DNA of 64,000 bases from Mytilisepta virgata (GCA_028015205.1 CM051520.1:37399494-37463493); one strand, 5' to 3'; positions 1-11,157 are shown, counted from the first letter of the stretch. Notes: a model not told the origin generated them from the letters alone. Numbers and translations: made by a program.

Positions 1-40
1 TATACAGTCTGTCATGCCCCTTATCTTTAAAGTTCGTGCC

Positions 41-48
41 TTTAAATA
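41..48 (+). promoter_or_regulatory. TATA-like element upstream of tRNA-His
   Basis: TTTAAATA lies 36 bp upstream of the tRNA-His 5' end. Upstream TATA-like elements near this distance assist Pol III at many invertebrate tRNA genes. It repeats in every unit, except that units 7 and 8 read TTTAAGTA. The role is inferred from position. Confidence 0.4.
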
Positions 49-84
49 CACTTCTTATCAAGAGTTTATCGTCCGCAAGTCATA

Positions 85-156
85 GCCGTGATCGTATAGT
101 GGTTAGTACTTCGCGTTGTGGCCGCGACAACCCAGGTTCGAATCCTGGTCACGGCA
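85..156 (+). tRNA. tRNA-His(GTG), array unit 1
   Basis: The 72-nt gene folds as a cloverleaf. The acceptor stem is GCCGTGA with TCACGGC and discriminator A. The anticodon stem TCGCG/CGCGA holds loop TTGTGGC, so the anticodon is GTG. The A box is TAGTGGTTAG-like and the B box is GGTTCGAATCC. There is no intron. The -1 G of mature tRNA-His is not encoded (A precedes the gene), so it would be added after transcription as usual for eukaryotes. A TATA-like TTTAAATA lies at 41-48, and a T6 run at 197-202 is the first plausible Pol III terminator. Confidence 0.97.
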
Positions 157-196
157 AACAGCTGTGCAATGTCGCTGTTACGGCATTGCGGGCAAA

Positions 197-202
197 TTTT
201 TT
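197..202 (+). terminator. Pol III T-run downstream of tRNA-His (representative of all units)
   Basis: TTTTTT begins 41 nt past the tRNA-His 3' end and is the first run of four or more T on the + strand after the gene. The primary transcript would therefore carry a long 3' trailer of about 40 nt. Confidence 0.6.
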
Positions 203-445
203 GGCGTGATTTTGGACATTTTTGGAAAGTCTTGACGTACCTTTGCAGAAAACTTGCATAATTTTCAGCATGCAACAGAGACGCCATAATTTTCTATGGT
301 ATCTCATCAATCATTAGAACCTGGGGAGAGGGGATGTATTAATTTTTAATGAAAAAAAAATAATAATCTTTGTACTATTCACCGTTTTTAATTTCTTAAT
401 TGAAACATGTACTGCTTATTTGAAATTGTGTATGCTAATGTCCCA

Positions 446-454
446 TATAAATAG
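446..454 (+). promoter_or_regulatory. TATAAATAG box in the His-Lys spacer, no gene assigned
   Basis: A textbook TATA-box sequence lies between the two tRNA genes and repeats in every unit. No recognised RNA gene or ORF starts 25-35 bp downstream. It is ~170 bp beyond the 3' end of tRNA-Lys, so it is not placed to serve either tRNA. It may be a chance AT-rich match. Confidence 0.25.
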
Positions 455-607
455 ATAACGAGGGATTGTTTTGCATCCATTACGTTTTCCCGCGTAATTG
501 TAAATGGAAATAGAGACATCTGCCACAAAATGAACCGTGTAGGTACTTTAAATAACACGTTTCACCCAAAGGTCCCAAAAGAGCCAGCAATTAAGCGAAT
601 GAATAAT

Positions 608-616
608 AAAAAAAAA
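608..616 (-). terminator. Pol III T-run downstream of tRNA-Lys (representative of all units)
   Basis: Read on the - strand this is T9, starting 7 nt past the tRNA-Lys 3' end, which is an ideal Pol III terminator. Units 10, 12 and 14 carry an A-to-G change in the run, leaving T6. Confidence 0.75.
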
Positions 617-622
617 TTATTT

Positions 623-695
623 CGCCCAACGTGGGGCTCGAACCCACGACCCTGAGATTAAGAGTCTCATGCTCTACCGACTGAGCTAGCCGGGC
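623..695 (-). tRNA. tRNA-Lys(CTT), array unit 1
   Basis: This is a 73-nt gene on the - strand. The acceptor stem is GCCCGGC with GTTGGGC and discriminator G. The anticodon stem TGAGA/TCTCA holds loop CTCTTAA, so the anticodon is CTT. The A box is TAGCTCAGTCGG and the B box is GGTTCGAGCCC. From memory it matches the vertebrate tRNA-Lys(CTT) consensus over its whole length, so it looks fully functional. There is no intron. A CRE-like GACGTCA lies just upstream (721-727). Confidence 0.97.
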
Positions 696-720
696 GGTTA
701 CTGAAGGAGGGAAAAACAGA

Positions 721-727
721 GACGTCA
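721..727 (-). promoter_or_regulatory. CRE-like TGACGTC upstream of tRNA-Lys
   Basis: TGACGTC, read on the - strand, lies ~26-32 bp upstream of the tRNA-Lys 5' end and is kept in every unit. It matches the ATF/CREB core. Its role at a Pol III gene is speculative. Confidence 0.25.
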
Positions 728-1107
728 TTTGTGTGCTCGATCATGAAGAGGTCTGATATGCCCGTGAAAAGATAAGAAATAAAGACCGATATAGTTGTAA
801 GAGGATGTGAGGTCTTATTATGCAACACACGAAATACTTTGAATTTCTTTTTAATATTTCACACCACTGTGCACTCCAGCCCGCCATTTGAATCCGGGCC
901 CCCGTATTGAAACTTGAATGTGCACGCGTGTCCCATATCTACTAAGTATGAAGGAGAGTTTCAAAGGACCGTAAATTGAAATTTACAGACAAGACATTTA
1001 TGTTAACGAGGAATGCCACCAATTATACAGTCTGTCATGCCCCTTATCTTTAAAGTTCGTGCCTTTAAATACACTTCTTATCAAGAGTTTATCGTCCGCA
1101 AGTCATA

Positions 1108-1179
1108 GCCGTGATCGTATAGTGGTTAGTACTTCGCGTTGTGGCCGCGACAACCCAGGTTCGAATCCTGGTCACGGCA
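1108..1179 (+). tRNA. tRNA-His(GTG), array unit 2
   Basis: Identical to the unit 1 copy across all 72 nt, and in the same spacer context 1,023 bp downstream. Confidence 0.97.
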
Positions 1180-1645
1180 AACAGCTGTGCAATGTCGCTG
1201 TTACGGCATTGCGGGCAAATTTTTTGGCGTGATTTTGGACATTTTTGGAAAGTCTTGACGTACCTTTGCAGAAAACTTGCATAATTTTCAGCATGCAACA
1301 GAGACGCCATAATTTTCTATGGTATCTCATCAATCATTAGAACCTGGGGAGAGGGGATGTATTAATTTTTAATGAAAAAAAAATAATAATCTTTGTACTA
1401 TTCACCGTTTTTAATTTCTTAATTGAAACATGTACTGCTTATTTGAAATTGTGTATGCTAATGTCCCATATAAATAGATAACGAGGGATTGTTTTGCATC
1501 CATTACGTTTTCCCGCGTAATTGTAAATGGAAATAGAGACATCTGCCACAAAATGAACCGTGTAGGTACTTTAAATAACACGTTTCACCCAAAGGTCCCA
1601 AAAGAGCCAGCAATTAAGCGAATGAATAATAAAAAAAAATTATTT

Positions 1646-1718
1646 CGCCCAACGTGGGGCTCGAACCCACGACCCTGAGATTAAGAGTCTCATGCTCTAC
1701 CGACTGAGCTAGCCGGGC
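1646..1718 (-). tRNA. tRNA-Lys(CTT), array unit 2
   Basis: Identical to the unit 1 copy, followed on the - strand by the T9 terminator. Confidence 0.97.
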
Positions 1719-2130
1719 GGTTACTGAAGGAGGGAAAAACAGAGACGTCATTTGTGTGCTCGATCATGAAGAGGTCTGATATGCCCGTGAAAAGATAAGA
1801 AATAAAGACCGATATAGTTGTAAGAGGATGTGAGGTCTTATTATGCAACACACGAAATACTTTGAATTTCTTTTTAATATTTCACACCACTGTGCACTCC
1901 AGCCCGCCATTTGAATCCGGGCCCCCGTATTGAAACTTGAATGTGCACGCGTGTCCCATATCTACTAAGTATGAAGGAGAGTTTCAAAGGACCGTAAATT
2001 GAAATTTACAGACAAGACATTTATGTTAACGAGGAATGCCACCAATTATACAGTCTGTCATGCCCCTTATCTTTAAAGTTCGTGCCTTTAAATACACTTC
2101 TTATCAAGAGTTTATCGTCCGCAAGTCATA

Positions 2131-2202
2131 GCCGTGATCGTATAGTGGTTAGTACTTCGCGTTGTGGCCGCGACAACCCAGGTTCGAATCCTGGTCACGG
2201 CA
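2131..2202 (+). tRNA. tRNA-His(GTG), array unit 3
   Basis: Identical 72-nt gene with the same TATA-like upstream box. Confidence 0.97.
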
Positions 2203-2668
2203 AACAGCTGTGCAATGTCGCTGTTACGGCATTGCGGGCAAATTTTTTGGCGTGATTTTGGACATTTTTGGAAAGTCTTGACGTACCTTTGCAGAAAACT
2301 TGCATAATTTTCAGCATGCAACAGAGACGCCATAATTTTCTATGGTATCTCATCAATCATTAGAACCTGGGGAGAGGGGATGTATTAATTTTTAATGAAA
2401 AAAAAATAATAATCTTTGTACTATTCACCGTTTTTAATTTCTTAATTGAAACATGTACTGCTTATTTGAAATTGTGTATGCTAATGTCCCATATAAATAG
2501 ATAACGAGGGATTGTTTTGCATCCATTACGTTTTCCCGCGTAATTGTAAATGGAAATAGAGACATCTGCCACAAAATGAACCGTGTAGGTACTTTAAATA
2601 ACACGTTTCACCCAAAGGTCCCAAAAGAGCCAGCAATTAAGCGAATGAATAATAAAAAAAAATTATTT

Positions 2669-2741
2669 CGCCCAACGTGGGGCTCGAACCCACGACCCTG
2701 AGATTAAGAGTCTCATGCTCTACCGACTGAGCTAGCCGGGC
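2669..2741 (-). tRNA. tRNA-Lys(CTT), array unit 3
   Basis: Identical 73-nt gene with the T9 terminator. Confidence 0.97.
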
Positions 2742-3153
2742 GGTTACTGAAGGAGGGAAAAACAGAGACGTCATTTGTGTGCTCGATCATGAAGAGGTCT
2801 GATATGCCCGTGAAAAGATAAGAAATAAAGACCGATATAGTTGTAAGAGGATGTGAGGTCTTATTATGCAACACACGAAATACTTTGAATTTCTTTTTAA
2901 TATTTCACACCACTGTGCACTCCAGCCCGCCATTTGAATCCGGGCCCCCGTATTGAAACTTGAATGTGCACGCGTGTCCCATATCTACTAAGTATGAAGG
3001 AGAGTTTCAAAGGACCGTAAATTGAAATTTACAGACAAGACATTTATGTTAACGAGGAATGCCACCAATTATACAGTCTGTCATGCCCCTTATCTTTAAA
3101 GTTCGTGCCTTTAAATACACTTCTTATCAAGAGTTTATCGTCCGCAAGTCATA

Positions 3154-3225
3154 GCCGTGATCGTATAGTGGTTAGTACTTCGCGTTGTGGCCGCGACAAC
3201 CCAGGTTCGAATCCTGGTCACGGCA
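3154..3225 (+). tRNA. tRNA-His(GTG), array unit 4
   Basis: Identical gene. The spacer A-run that follows near 3421 is one A shorter, making this unit 1,022 bp. Confidence 0.97.
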
Positions 3226-3690
3226 AACAGCTGTGCAATGTCGCTGTTACGGCATTGCGGGCAAATTTTTTGGCGTGATTTTGGACATTTTTGGAAAGTC
3301 TTGACGTACCTTTGCAGAAAACTTGCATAATTTTCAGCATGCAACAGAGACGCCATAATTTTCTATGGTATCTCATCAATCATTAGAACCTGGGGAGAGG
3401 GGATGTATTAATTTTTAATGAAAAAAAATAATAATCTTTGTACTATTCACCGTTTTTAATTTCTTAATTGAAACATGTACTGCTTATTTGAAATTGTGTA
3501 TGCTAATGTCCCATATAAATAGATAACGAGGGATTGTTTTGCATCCATTACGTTTTCCCGCGTAATTGTAAATGGAAATAGAGACATCTGCCACAAAATG
3601 AACCGTGTAGGTACTTTAAATAACACGTTTCACCCAAAGGTCCCAAAAGAGCCAGCAATTAAGCGAATGAATAATAAAAAAAAATTATTT

Positions 3691-3763
3691 CGCCCAACGT
3701 GGGGCTCGAACCCACGACCCTGAGATTAAGAGTCTCATGCTCTACCGACTGAGCTAGCCGGGC
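3691..3763 (-). tRNA. tRNA-Lys(CTT), array unit 4
   Basis: Identical 73-nt gene. Confidence 0.97.
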
Positions 3764-4175
3764 GGTTACTGAAGGAGGGAAAAACAGAGACGTCATTTGT
3801 GTGCTCGATCATGAAGAGGTCTGATATGCCCGTGAAAAGATAAGAAATAAAGACCGATATAGTTGTAAGAGGATGTGAGGTCTTATTATGCAACACACGA
3901 AATACTTTGAATTTCTTTTTAATATTTCACACCACTGTGCACTCCAGCCCGCCATTTGAATCCGGGCCCCCGTATTGAAACTTGAATGTGCACGCGTGTC
4001 CCATATCTACTAAGTATGAAGGAGAGTTTCAAAGGACCGTAAATTGAAATTTACAGACAAGACATTTATGTTAACGAGGAATGCCACCAATTATACAGTC
4101 TGTCATGCCCCTTATCTTTAAAGTTCGTGCCTTTAAATACACTTCTTATCAAGAGTTTATCGTCCGCAAGTCATA

Positions 4176-4247
4176 GCCGTGATCGTATAGTGGTTAGTAC
4201 TTCGCGTTGTGGCCGCGACAACCCAGGTTCGAATCCTGGTCACGGCA
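4176..4247 (+). tRNA. tRNA-His(GTG), array unit 5
   Basis: Identical 72-nt gene in a 1,022-bp unit. Confidence 0.97.
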
Positions 4248-4712
4248 AACAGCTGTGCAATGTCGCTGTTACGGCATTGCGGGCAAATTTTTTGGCGTGA
4301 TTTTGGACATTTTTGGAAAGTCTTGACGTACCTTTGCAGAAAACTTGCATAATTTTCAGCATGCAACAGAGACGCCATAATTTTCTATGGTATCTCATCA
4401 ATCATTAGAACCTGGGGAGAGGGGATGTATTAATTTTTAATGAAAAAAAATAATAATCTTTGTACTATTCACCGTTTTTAATTTCTTAATTGAAACATGT
4501 ACTGCTTATTTGAAATTGTGTATGCTAATGTCCCATATAAATAGATAACGAGGGATTGTTTTGCATCCATTACGTTTTCCCGCGTAATTGTAAATGGAAA
4601 TAGAGACATCTGCCACAAAATGAACCGTGTAGGTACTTTAAATAACACGTTTCACCCAAAGGTCCCAAAAGAGCCAGCAATTAAGCGAATGAATAATAAA
4701 AAAAAATTATTT

Positions 4713-4785
4713 CGCCCAACGTGGGGCTCGAACCCACGACCCTGAGATTAAGAGTCTCATGCTCTACCGACTGAGCTAGCCGGGC
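4713..4785 (-). tRNA. tRNA-Lys(CTT), array unit 5
   Basis: Identical 73-nt gene. Confidence 0.97.
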
Positions 4786-5197
4786 GGTTACTGAAGGAGG
4801 GAAAAACAGAGACGTCATTTGTGTGCTCGATCATGAAGAGGTCTGATATGCCCGTGAAAAGATAAGAAATAAAGACCGATATAGTTGTAAGAGGATGTGA
4901 GGTCTTATTATGCAACACACGAAATACTTTGAATTTCTTTTTAATATTTCACACCACTGTGCACTCCAGCCCGCCATTTGAATCCGGGCCCCCGTATTGA
5001 AACTTGAATGTGCACGCGTGTCCCATATCTACTAAGTATGAAGGAGAGTTTCAAAGGACCGTAAATTGAAATTTACAGACAAGACATTTATGTTAACGAG
5101 GAATGCCACCAATTATACAGTCTGTCATGCCCCTTATCTTTAAAGTTCGTGCCTTTAAATACACTTCTTATCAAGAGTTTATCGTCCGCAAGTCATA

Positions 5198-5269
5198 GCC
5201 GTGATCGTATAGTGGTTAGTACTTCGCGTTGTGGCCGCGACAACCCAGGTTCGAATCCTGGTCACGGCA
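5198..5269 (+). tRNA. tRNA-His(GTG), array unit 6
   Basis: Identical gene. It is separated from its Lys partner by the 1.9-kb element at 5596-7493. Confidence 0.97.
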
Positions 5270-5595
5270 AACAGCTGTGCAATGTCGCTGTTACGGCATT
5301 GCGGGCAAATTTTTTGGCGTGATTTTGGACATTTTTGGAAAGTCTTGACGTACCTTTGCAGAAAACTTGCATAATTTTCAGCATGCAACAGAGACGCCAT
5401 AATTTTCTATGGTATCTCATCAATCATTAGAACCTGGGGAGAGGGGATGTATTAATTTTTAATGAAAAAAAATAATAATCTTTGTACTATTCACCGTTTT
5501 TAATTTCTTAATTGAAACATGTACTGCTTATTTGAAATTGTGTATGCTAATGTCCCATATAAATAGATAACGAGGGATTGTTTTGCATCCATTAC

Positions 5596-7493
5596 CATAT
5601 GCAGCTATATCGGTCATAATTATGTTAGGTAACTCTGTTTAGACTTATTAACTGGTTACCCAATATCGGGAATCTACTGGTCCCGTTCATGCCAGGCATT
5701 CATCGTACTTCGATAACTCTGTATTGATTATAGCACGTTCCCCACGTCTTCACTTTAAAAAAACTTTTTATTTGAAATATGTAGTAACATTTCACATGGA
5801 TTATAATTTCAATATATGAAATTGTGACAATAATTAATAATATGAAATTCATCACCAATTTATACAAACTGTCAAAAGTACATAATTACACGTGATAAAG
5901 GCTAATGGTGCAAGTTTTTTTTTTATTTTTTAAGCCGCGAGAAAAGCGAATATTTTTTTTTTGGTAAAATTTATTTGAGTTTTATCTGAAGAAATTTATT
6001 ATGCGCAATTAACATGCTGTGTGTTTCAGGTAATTATAACTAATTAACGATTTGACATGTATATTGTACCTTGACTGTCCGGGTGTTGATTGTTCCAACC
6101 GTTAATTAAGGTACACAGGTACATTGTATGTATACAGGTAAACCGTTTGCTGACCAAAAACAGCGTGATTTCATTTTTAACGCCACATTTTTTGATAATT
6201 AATGCAACATTTTAATATAGAGGTGTGTGTGTGTTTAAGGGGGGATCACAAAGAATGCAGTGATGAAATATAATTTCAAATGTCAGATAAGTAACATTTT
6301 AATTTATTTTAAATTAATAATTTATCTTTTTGGTATTTATATATTTAACATTTGACATATTATATGAGTAATTCTATTTACTCGTATATATATTTACTTT
6401 GTTATGGCAAGGTAGAAGCTGATTAGGATGGGCGCCATCTTGAATAATAATAGTAAAAATTAACACATTTCAAAATAGCTAATTTTCAAATCAATTTGGA
6501 AGGGACATAATCAAAATGTAAACTATTGCAATTACGATATTTTGAAAAGTTATGAAGGTTTTACTCAAACATATGATATATGAAGACCAAAGGATATACT
6601 TTATTAGTAACATCCGAGACATAAAACAATATGTCTCTAGTAATATATCAGTATCTAGAGTATGCATATCCCCCCTTTTATTATAACTTCATCACACAAA
6701 CATTATATAATAAAATCCTCGATTGAAAAGAAATGAAATGATCCATCATCTGTGCTAGTTTTCATTAATACTGGCAAAGGTGCGATTTTTTTTCATAATC
6801 TATATCGCCCTTGGCGAGGATAAGTTAATATGCAGTGCAATTGGAAACTATATACTTATTAATAAGTTATGTCAGCTATTTATATATATATATATATATA
6901 CTTTATATTTCAAACATAAGCGTTTGTTTCGATGCAAATATGAAATTGAAAATCATTAAATGTTTGTATTTTCGTGTGCCATTTCCGGTTATCGTCGCCA
7001 TCTTGAAAAATAATAAAAGATTTTCCGAAGATATCTAATTTTCAAATCAATTTGGAAGGGATATAATAAAAAATTAAACTATTGCATTTACGATATTTCA
7101 AAAATTTATAAATGTATTAATTAGCACATAGCACCAAAATTTTTCCATCAGTTTTCGTTAAATCGCAATTTTATGTTAAAAACGACAAAAAAGCCAATTT
7201 ATCGCAGTTAGATGATTTAACAATATGGACTTAACGGGAAAATAAGACAAAATTTTCAAAAGCATTTGGAAGGGATAAGACAAAAATTTAAACGTTTCCA
7301 AATAACAAAAATATTTTTATAAATATATGAGGAAGTACTACATAGCACCAAAATTTTTTCAGCACGAACTAAAAGTAGTTTATTTTATCGATTCATGATC
7401 GCCCAAGTGCATTTCTATACAATTTACTTGGGTATGGTATAGGTGATGTGTGACGTCACGAAAGTCACGTGATGACTTCTATAGTTGGATATG
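5596..7493. mobile_element. 1.9-kb element with terminal inverted repeats inserted in array unit 6
   Basis: The array sequence stops after ATTAC at 5595 and resumes at CGTTTTCCCGCG (7494), giving exact limits by comparison with the other units. The left end CATATGCAGCTATA (5596-5609) and the reverse complement of the right end, CATATCCAACTATA (7480-7493), match at 12 of 14 positions. After a 3-bp mismatch the match continues with GTCAT. No target duplication longer than one base is visible. The interior is very AT-rich, with no transposase ORF, so this looks like a non-autonomous DNA transposon. It carries three related segments around 6481, 7037 and 7250 that share ATTTGGAAGGGA. Superfamily not identified. 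Confidence 0.75.
6425..7370. repeat. Three diverged internal repeats within the 5596-7493 element
   Basis: Segments at about 6430-6600, 6995-7150 and 7245-7365 share CGCCATCTTGAA (first two), AATTTTCAAA then TTTGGAAGGGA, an AAACTATTGCA-type stretch, and CATAGCACCAAAATTTTT (last two). They are imperfect and unevenly spaced. Confidence 0.55.
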
Positions 7494-7633
7494 CGTTTTC
7501 CCGCGTAATTGTAAATGGAAATAGAGACATCTGCCACAAAATGAACCGTGTAGGTACTTTAAATAACACGTTTCACCCAAAGGTCCCAAAAGAGCCAGCA
7601 ATTAAGCGAATGAATAATAAAAAAAAATTATTT

Positions 7634-7706
7634 CGCCCAACGTGGGGCTCGAACCCACGACCCTGAGATTAAGAGTCTCATGCTCTACCGACTGAGCTAG
7701 CCGGGC
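7634..7706 (-). tRNA. tRNA-Lys(CTT), array unit 6
   Basis: Intact 73-nt gene to the right of the inserted element. Its upstream and downstream spacers match the other units. Confidence 0.97.
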
Positions 7707-8118
7707 GGTTACTGAAGGAGGGAAAAACAGAGACGTCATTTGTGTGCTCGATCATGAAGAGGTCTGATATGCCCGTGAAAAGATAAGAAATAAAGACCGA
7801 TATAGTTGTAAGAGGATGTGAGGTCTTATTATGCAACACACGAAATACTTTGAATTTCTTTTTAATATTTCACACCACTGTGCACTCCAGCCCGCCATTT
7901 GAATCCGGGCCCCCGTATTGAAACTTGAATGTGCACGCGTGTCCCATATCTACTAAGTATGAAGGAGAGTTTCAAAGGACCGTAAATTGAAATTTACAGA
8001 CAAGACATTTATGTTAACGAGGAATGCCACCAATTATACAGTCTGTCATGCCCCTTATCTTTAAAGTTCGTGCCTTTAAGTACACTTCTTATCAAGAGTT
8101 TATCGTCCGCAAGTCATA

Positions 8119-8190
8119 GCCGTGATCGTATAGTGGTTAGTACTTCGCGTTGTGGCCGCGACAACCCAGGTTCGAATCCTGGTCACGGCA
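8119..8190 (+). tRNA. tRNA-His(GTG), array unit 7
   Basis: Intact gene. The unit differs from units 1-6 by TTTAAGTA upstream and CCTGAGGAG in the downstream spacer. Confidence 0.97.
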
Positions 8191-8655
8191 AACAGCTGTG
8201 CAATGTCGCTGTTACGGCATTGCGGGCAAATTTTTTGGCGTGATTTTGGACATTTTTGGAAAGTCTTGACGTACCTTTGCAGAAAACTTGCATAATTTTC
8301 AGCATGCAACAGAGACGCCATAATTTTCTATGGTATCTCATCAATCATTAGAACCTGAGGAGAGGGGATGTATTAATTTTTAATAAAAAAAAATAATAAT
8401 CTTTGTACTATTCACCGTTTTTAATTTCTTAATTGAAACATGTACTGCTTATTTGAAATTGTGTATGCTAATGTCCCATATAAATAGATAACGAGGGATT
8501 GTTTTGCATCCATTACGTTTTCCCGCGTAATTGTAAATGGAAATAGAGACATCTGCCACAAAATGAACCGTGTAGGTACTTTAAATAACACGTTTCACCC
8601 AAAGGTCCCAAAAGAGCCAGCAATTAAGCGAATGAATAATAAAAAAAAATTATTT

Positions 8656-8728
8656 CGCCCAACGTGGGGCTCGAACCCACGACCCTGAGATTAAGAGTCT
8701 CATGCTCTACCGACTGAGCTAGCCGGGC
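8656..8728 (-). tRNA. tRNA-Lys(CTT), array unit 7
   Basis: Intact 73-nt gene. Confidence 0.97.
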
Positions 8729-9140
8729 GGTTACTGAAGGAGGGAAAAACAGAGACGTCATTTGTGTGCTCGATCATGAAGAGGTCTGATATGCCCGTGA
8801 AAAGATAAGAAATAAAGACCGATATAGTTGTAAGAGGATGTGAGGTCTTATTATGCAACACACGAAATACTTTGAATTTCTTTTTAATATTTCACACCAC
8901 TGTGCACTCCAGCCCGCCATTTGAATCCGGGCCCCCGTATTGAAACTTGAATGTGCACGCGTGTCCCATATCTACTAAGTATGAAGGAGAGTTTCAAAGG
9001 ACCGTAAATTGAAATTTACAGACAAGACATTTATGTTAACGAGGAATGCCACCAATTATACAGTCTGTCATGCCCCTTATCTTTAAAGTTCGTGCCTTTA
9101 AGTACACTTCTTATCAAGAGTTTATCGTCCGCAAGTCATA

Positions 9141-9212
9141 GCCGTGATCGTATAGTGGTTAGTACTTCGCGTTGTGGCCGCGACAACCCAGGTTCGAATC
9201 CTGGTCACGGCA
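9141..9212 (+). tRNA. tRNA-His(GTG), array unit 8
   Basis: Intact gene with the same TTTAAGTA and CCTGAGGAG spacer variants as unit 7. Confidence 0.97.
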
Positions 9213-9746
9213 AACAGCTGTGCAATGTCGCTGTTACGGCATTGCGGGCAAATTTTTTGGCGTGATTTTGGACATTTTTGGAAAGTCTTGACGTACCTTT
9301 GCAGAAAACTTGCATAATTTTCAGCATGCAACAGAGACGCCATAATTTTCTATGGTATCTCATCAATCATTAGAACCTGAGGAGAGGGGATGTATTAATT
9401 TTTAATAAAAAAAAATAATAATCTTTGTACTATTCACCGTTTTTAATTTCTTAATTGAAACATGTACTGCTTATTTGAAATTGTGTATGCTAATGTCCCA
9501 TATAAATAGATAACGAGGGATTGTTTTGCATCCATTACGTTTTCCCGCGTAATTGTAAATGGAAATAGAGACATCTGCCACAAAATGAACCGTGTAGGTA
9601 CTTTAAATAACACGTTTCACCCAAAGGTCCCAAAAGAGCCAGCAATTAAGCGAATGAATAATAAAAAAAAATTATTTCGCCCAACGTGGGGCTCGAACCC
9701 ACGACCCTGAGATTAAGAGTCTCATGCTTTTTTTATCTTGTAAATA

Positions 9747-9752
9747 TTTATT
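9747..9752 (-). promoter_or_regulatory. Polyadenylation signal AATAAA of the retrocopy
   Basis: AATAAA on the - strand lies about 12 nt before the A-run that abuts the 3' target duplication. The spacing is what a cleaved and polyadenylated mRNA would leave. Confidence 0.8.
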
Positions 9753-10212
9753 GCACTATTTATCTATAATCATTTACATCAATTTACAACTTCATCATTG
9801 AAAACATCAAGTCCTTATACTACCAGGCTACCTCACTCTTATATTTCATGCAGGTCATTCTTCCAATTATTTCAGATAACTACACAGAATACAATATAAA
9901 GAATAAATTTAATTGATAAATGTCCTCTGTTGCCAGTGAAAAGACGAAAGAAAAGTAAACGATTAAATCAATTGTTCGTATGGGGTTGGATTCCATTCCA
10001 CCATGCAAAATCGAGATTTATATCGTTAATATTCATCGATGACAAAACAACGTCAATGAGACAATGTTCAATCAAATATACAAAAAGTCATAATGTATTC
10101 CGAAAGATAAAATCTAACATACACACAATCTTACAAATTCATACTCTTATGCTCATACAATTTTTATTTATATTTTTATTATATATTTTCTATAAAAAGT
10201 ATTCATAGTTTT

Positions 10213-11157
10213 CTATTTATTTTCAACATAATCAATCATTTTCAGTATTGCTTGCTCTACTTCATCATTCATGAATTTCGTATTCCGTACGTCATTGAAA
10301 TCTTCTGTTAATACTTTATGGAACTTTCGATAAAAACGATCACCAACACTAAGTTCTTCATACGTTTTTCGACTCATATTATACATTACAAGTCTACCCG
10401 TCTTTTCAATTTTGCTGATCAATTGATTACCATCGCTCAAACTGTTTTTCAATACAAATTTAGAATACATATCCAACTTTTCATCACTTAGACTGTATGC
10501 ATCGACAACTTTTGAATCACAGTTATCTGAAGAACATTCTATTGTAGTTTTATTTGTATGACACGGGCCTGTAACGGATAATTCACTACAATCATCTACC
10601 GTTTTACGGAACATAAATTTTGAAAACGCCTCATGTTCATTACCTAATGTACACTTTTTGTTTGTATTTTTGTCTTCAATATTGACCACTTTACATTTGT
10701 TTTTACCTTTGTTCACATTGTCAATTTCTTTATTATTTATACAATCCAATAACTCAGGTGATTTACCTGTATCTTTTCTACACAATCCAATACTTATATT
10801 ATCTACTGATTGAGATTCACCTGTTGCTGGGGTACCGTTTGGGGTATTTTCAATATCCATTTCACATTGTCTTTCTATACAAATGTCAGCACTATTTTCA
10901 GACGGACAAATTATTTCAGATACAAAATGTACATTAGCGCTATCATTTGAACACTGTCCATTATATTCTCGAAGTCTTTTATTGTCCCGTCTTATTGTAG
11001 AAATTGATTTACGCTTATTTTTGGAATTGGTCTCATTAGTAAATACAATAGAAATTCGGGCTTTTTCATTTTCGCCATGTATCGTATATGTAATGTTACG
11101 AAACTGTTCACAAGCATTCTTTATGGAACTAGTCAGCAACAATGGAAGTCTCTCCAT
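10213..11157 (-). CDS. Uncharacterised 314-aa protein encoded by the retrocopy
   Basis: The only long ORF of the insert runs from ATG to TAA without a break. I do not recognise the family. The protein starts MERLPLLLTSSIKNACEQF and has a strongly basic stretch near residues 47-64 (NKRKSISTIRRDNKRLREY) that could bind nucleic acid or act as a nuclear signal. The middle (about 70-215) is polar and rich in Cys, Asn, Asp and Glu, and is probably disordered. Two related segments, SKFMFRKTVDDCSEL and SKFVLKNSLSDGNQL, suggest an internal duplication, and the C-terminus ends in a likely helix. There is no signal peptide, membrane segment, reverse transcriptase, endonuclease or zinc knuckle. No promoter came with it, so expression would depend on local transcription. 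Confidence 0.55.
   Translation of the reverse strand: MERLPLLLTSSIKNACEQFRNITYTIHGENEKARISIVFTNETNSKNKRKSISTIRRDNKRLREYNGQCSNDSANVHFVSEIICPSENSADICIERQCEMDIENTPNGTPATGESQSVDNISIGLCRKDTGKSPELLDCINNKEIDNVNKGKNKCKVVNIEDKNTNKKCTLGNEHEAFSKFMFRKTVDDCSELSVTGPCHTNKTTIECSSDNCDSKVVDAYSLSDEKLDMYSKFVLKNSLSDGNQLISKIEKTGRLVMYNMSRKTYEELSVGDRFYRKFHKVLTEDFNDVRNTKFMNDEVEQAILKMIDYVENK

Noticed and set aside
66..287. 73-codon ORF on - recurring in all 16 units (MASLLHAENYASFLQRYV...)
   Set aside because: It runs antisense through the tRNA-His gene (its residues TRIRTWV are the complement of the B-box region) and recurs only because the unit recurs. There is no coding signal independent of the tRNA.
7469..7666. 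65-codon ORF on + ending RPTWGSNPRP
   Set aside because: Its end is the complement of the tRNA-Lys T arm, and its start lies in the flanking transposon. Chance ORF.
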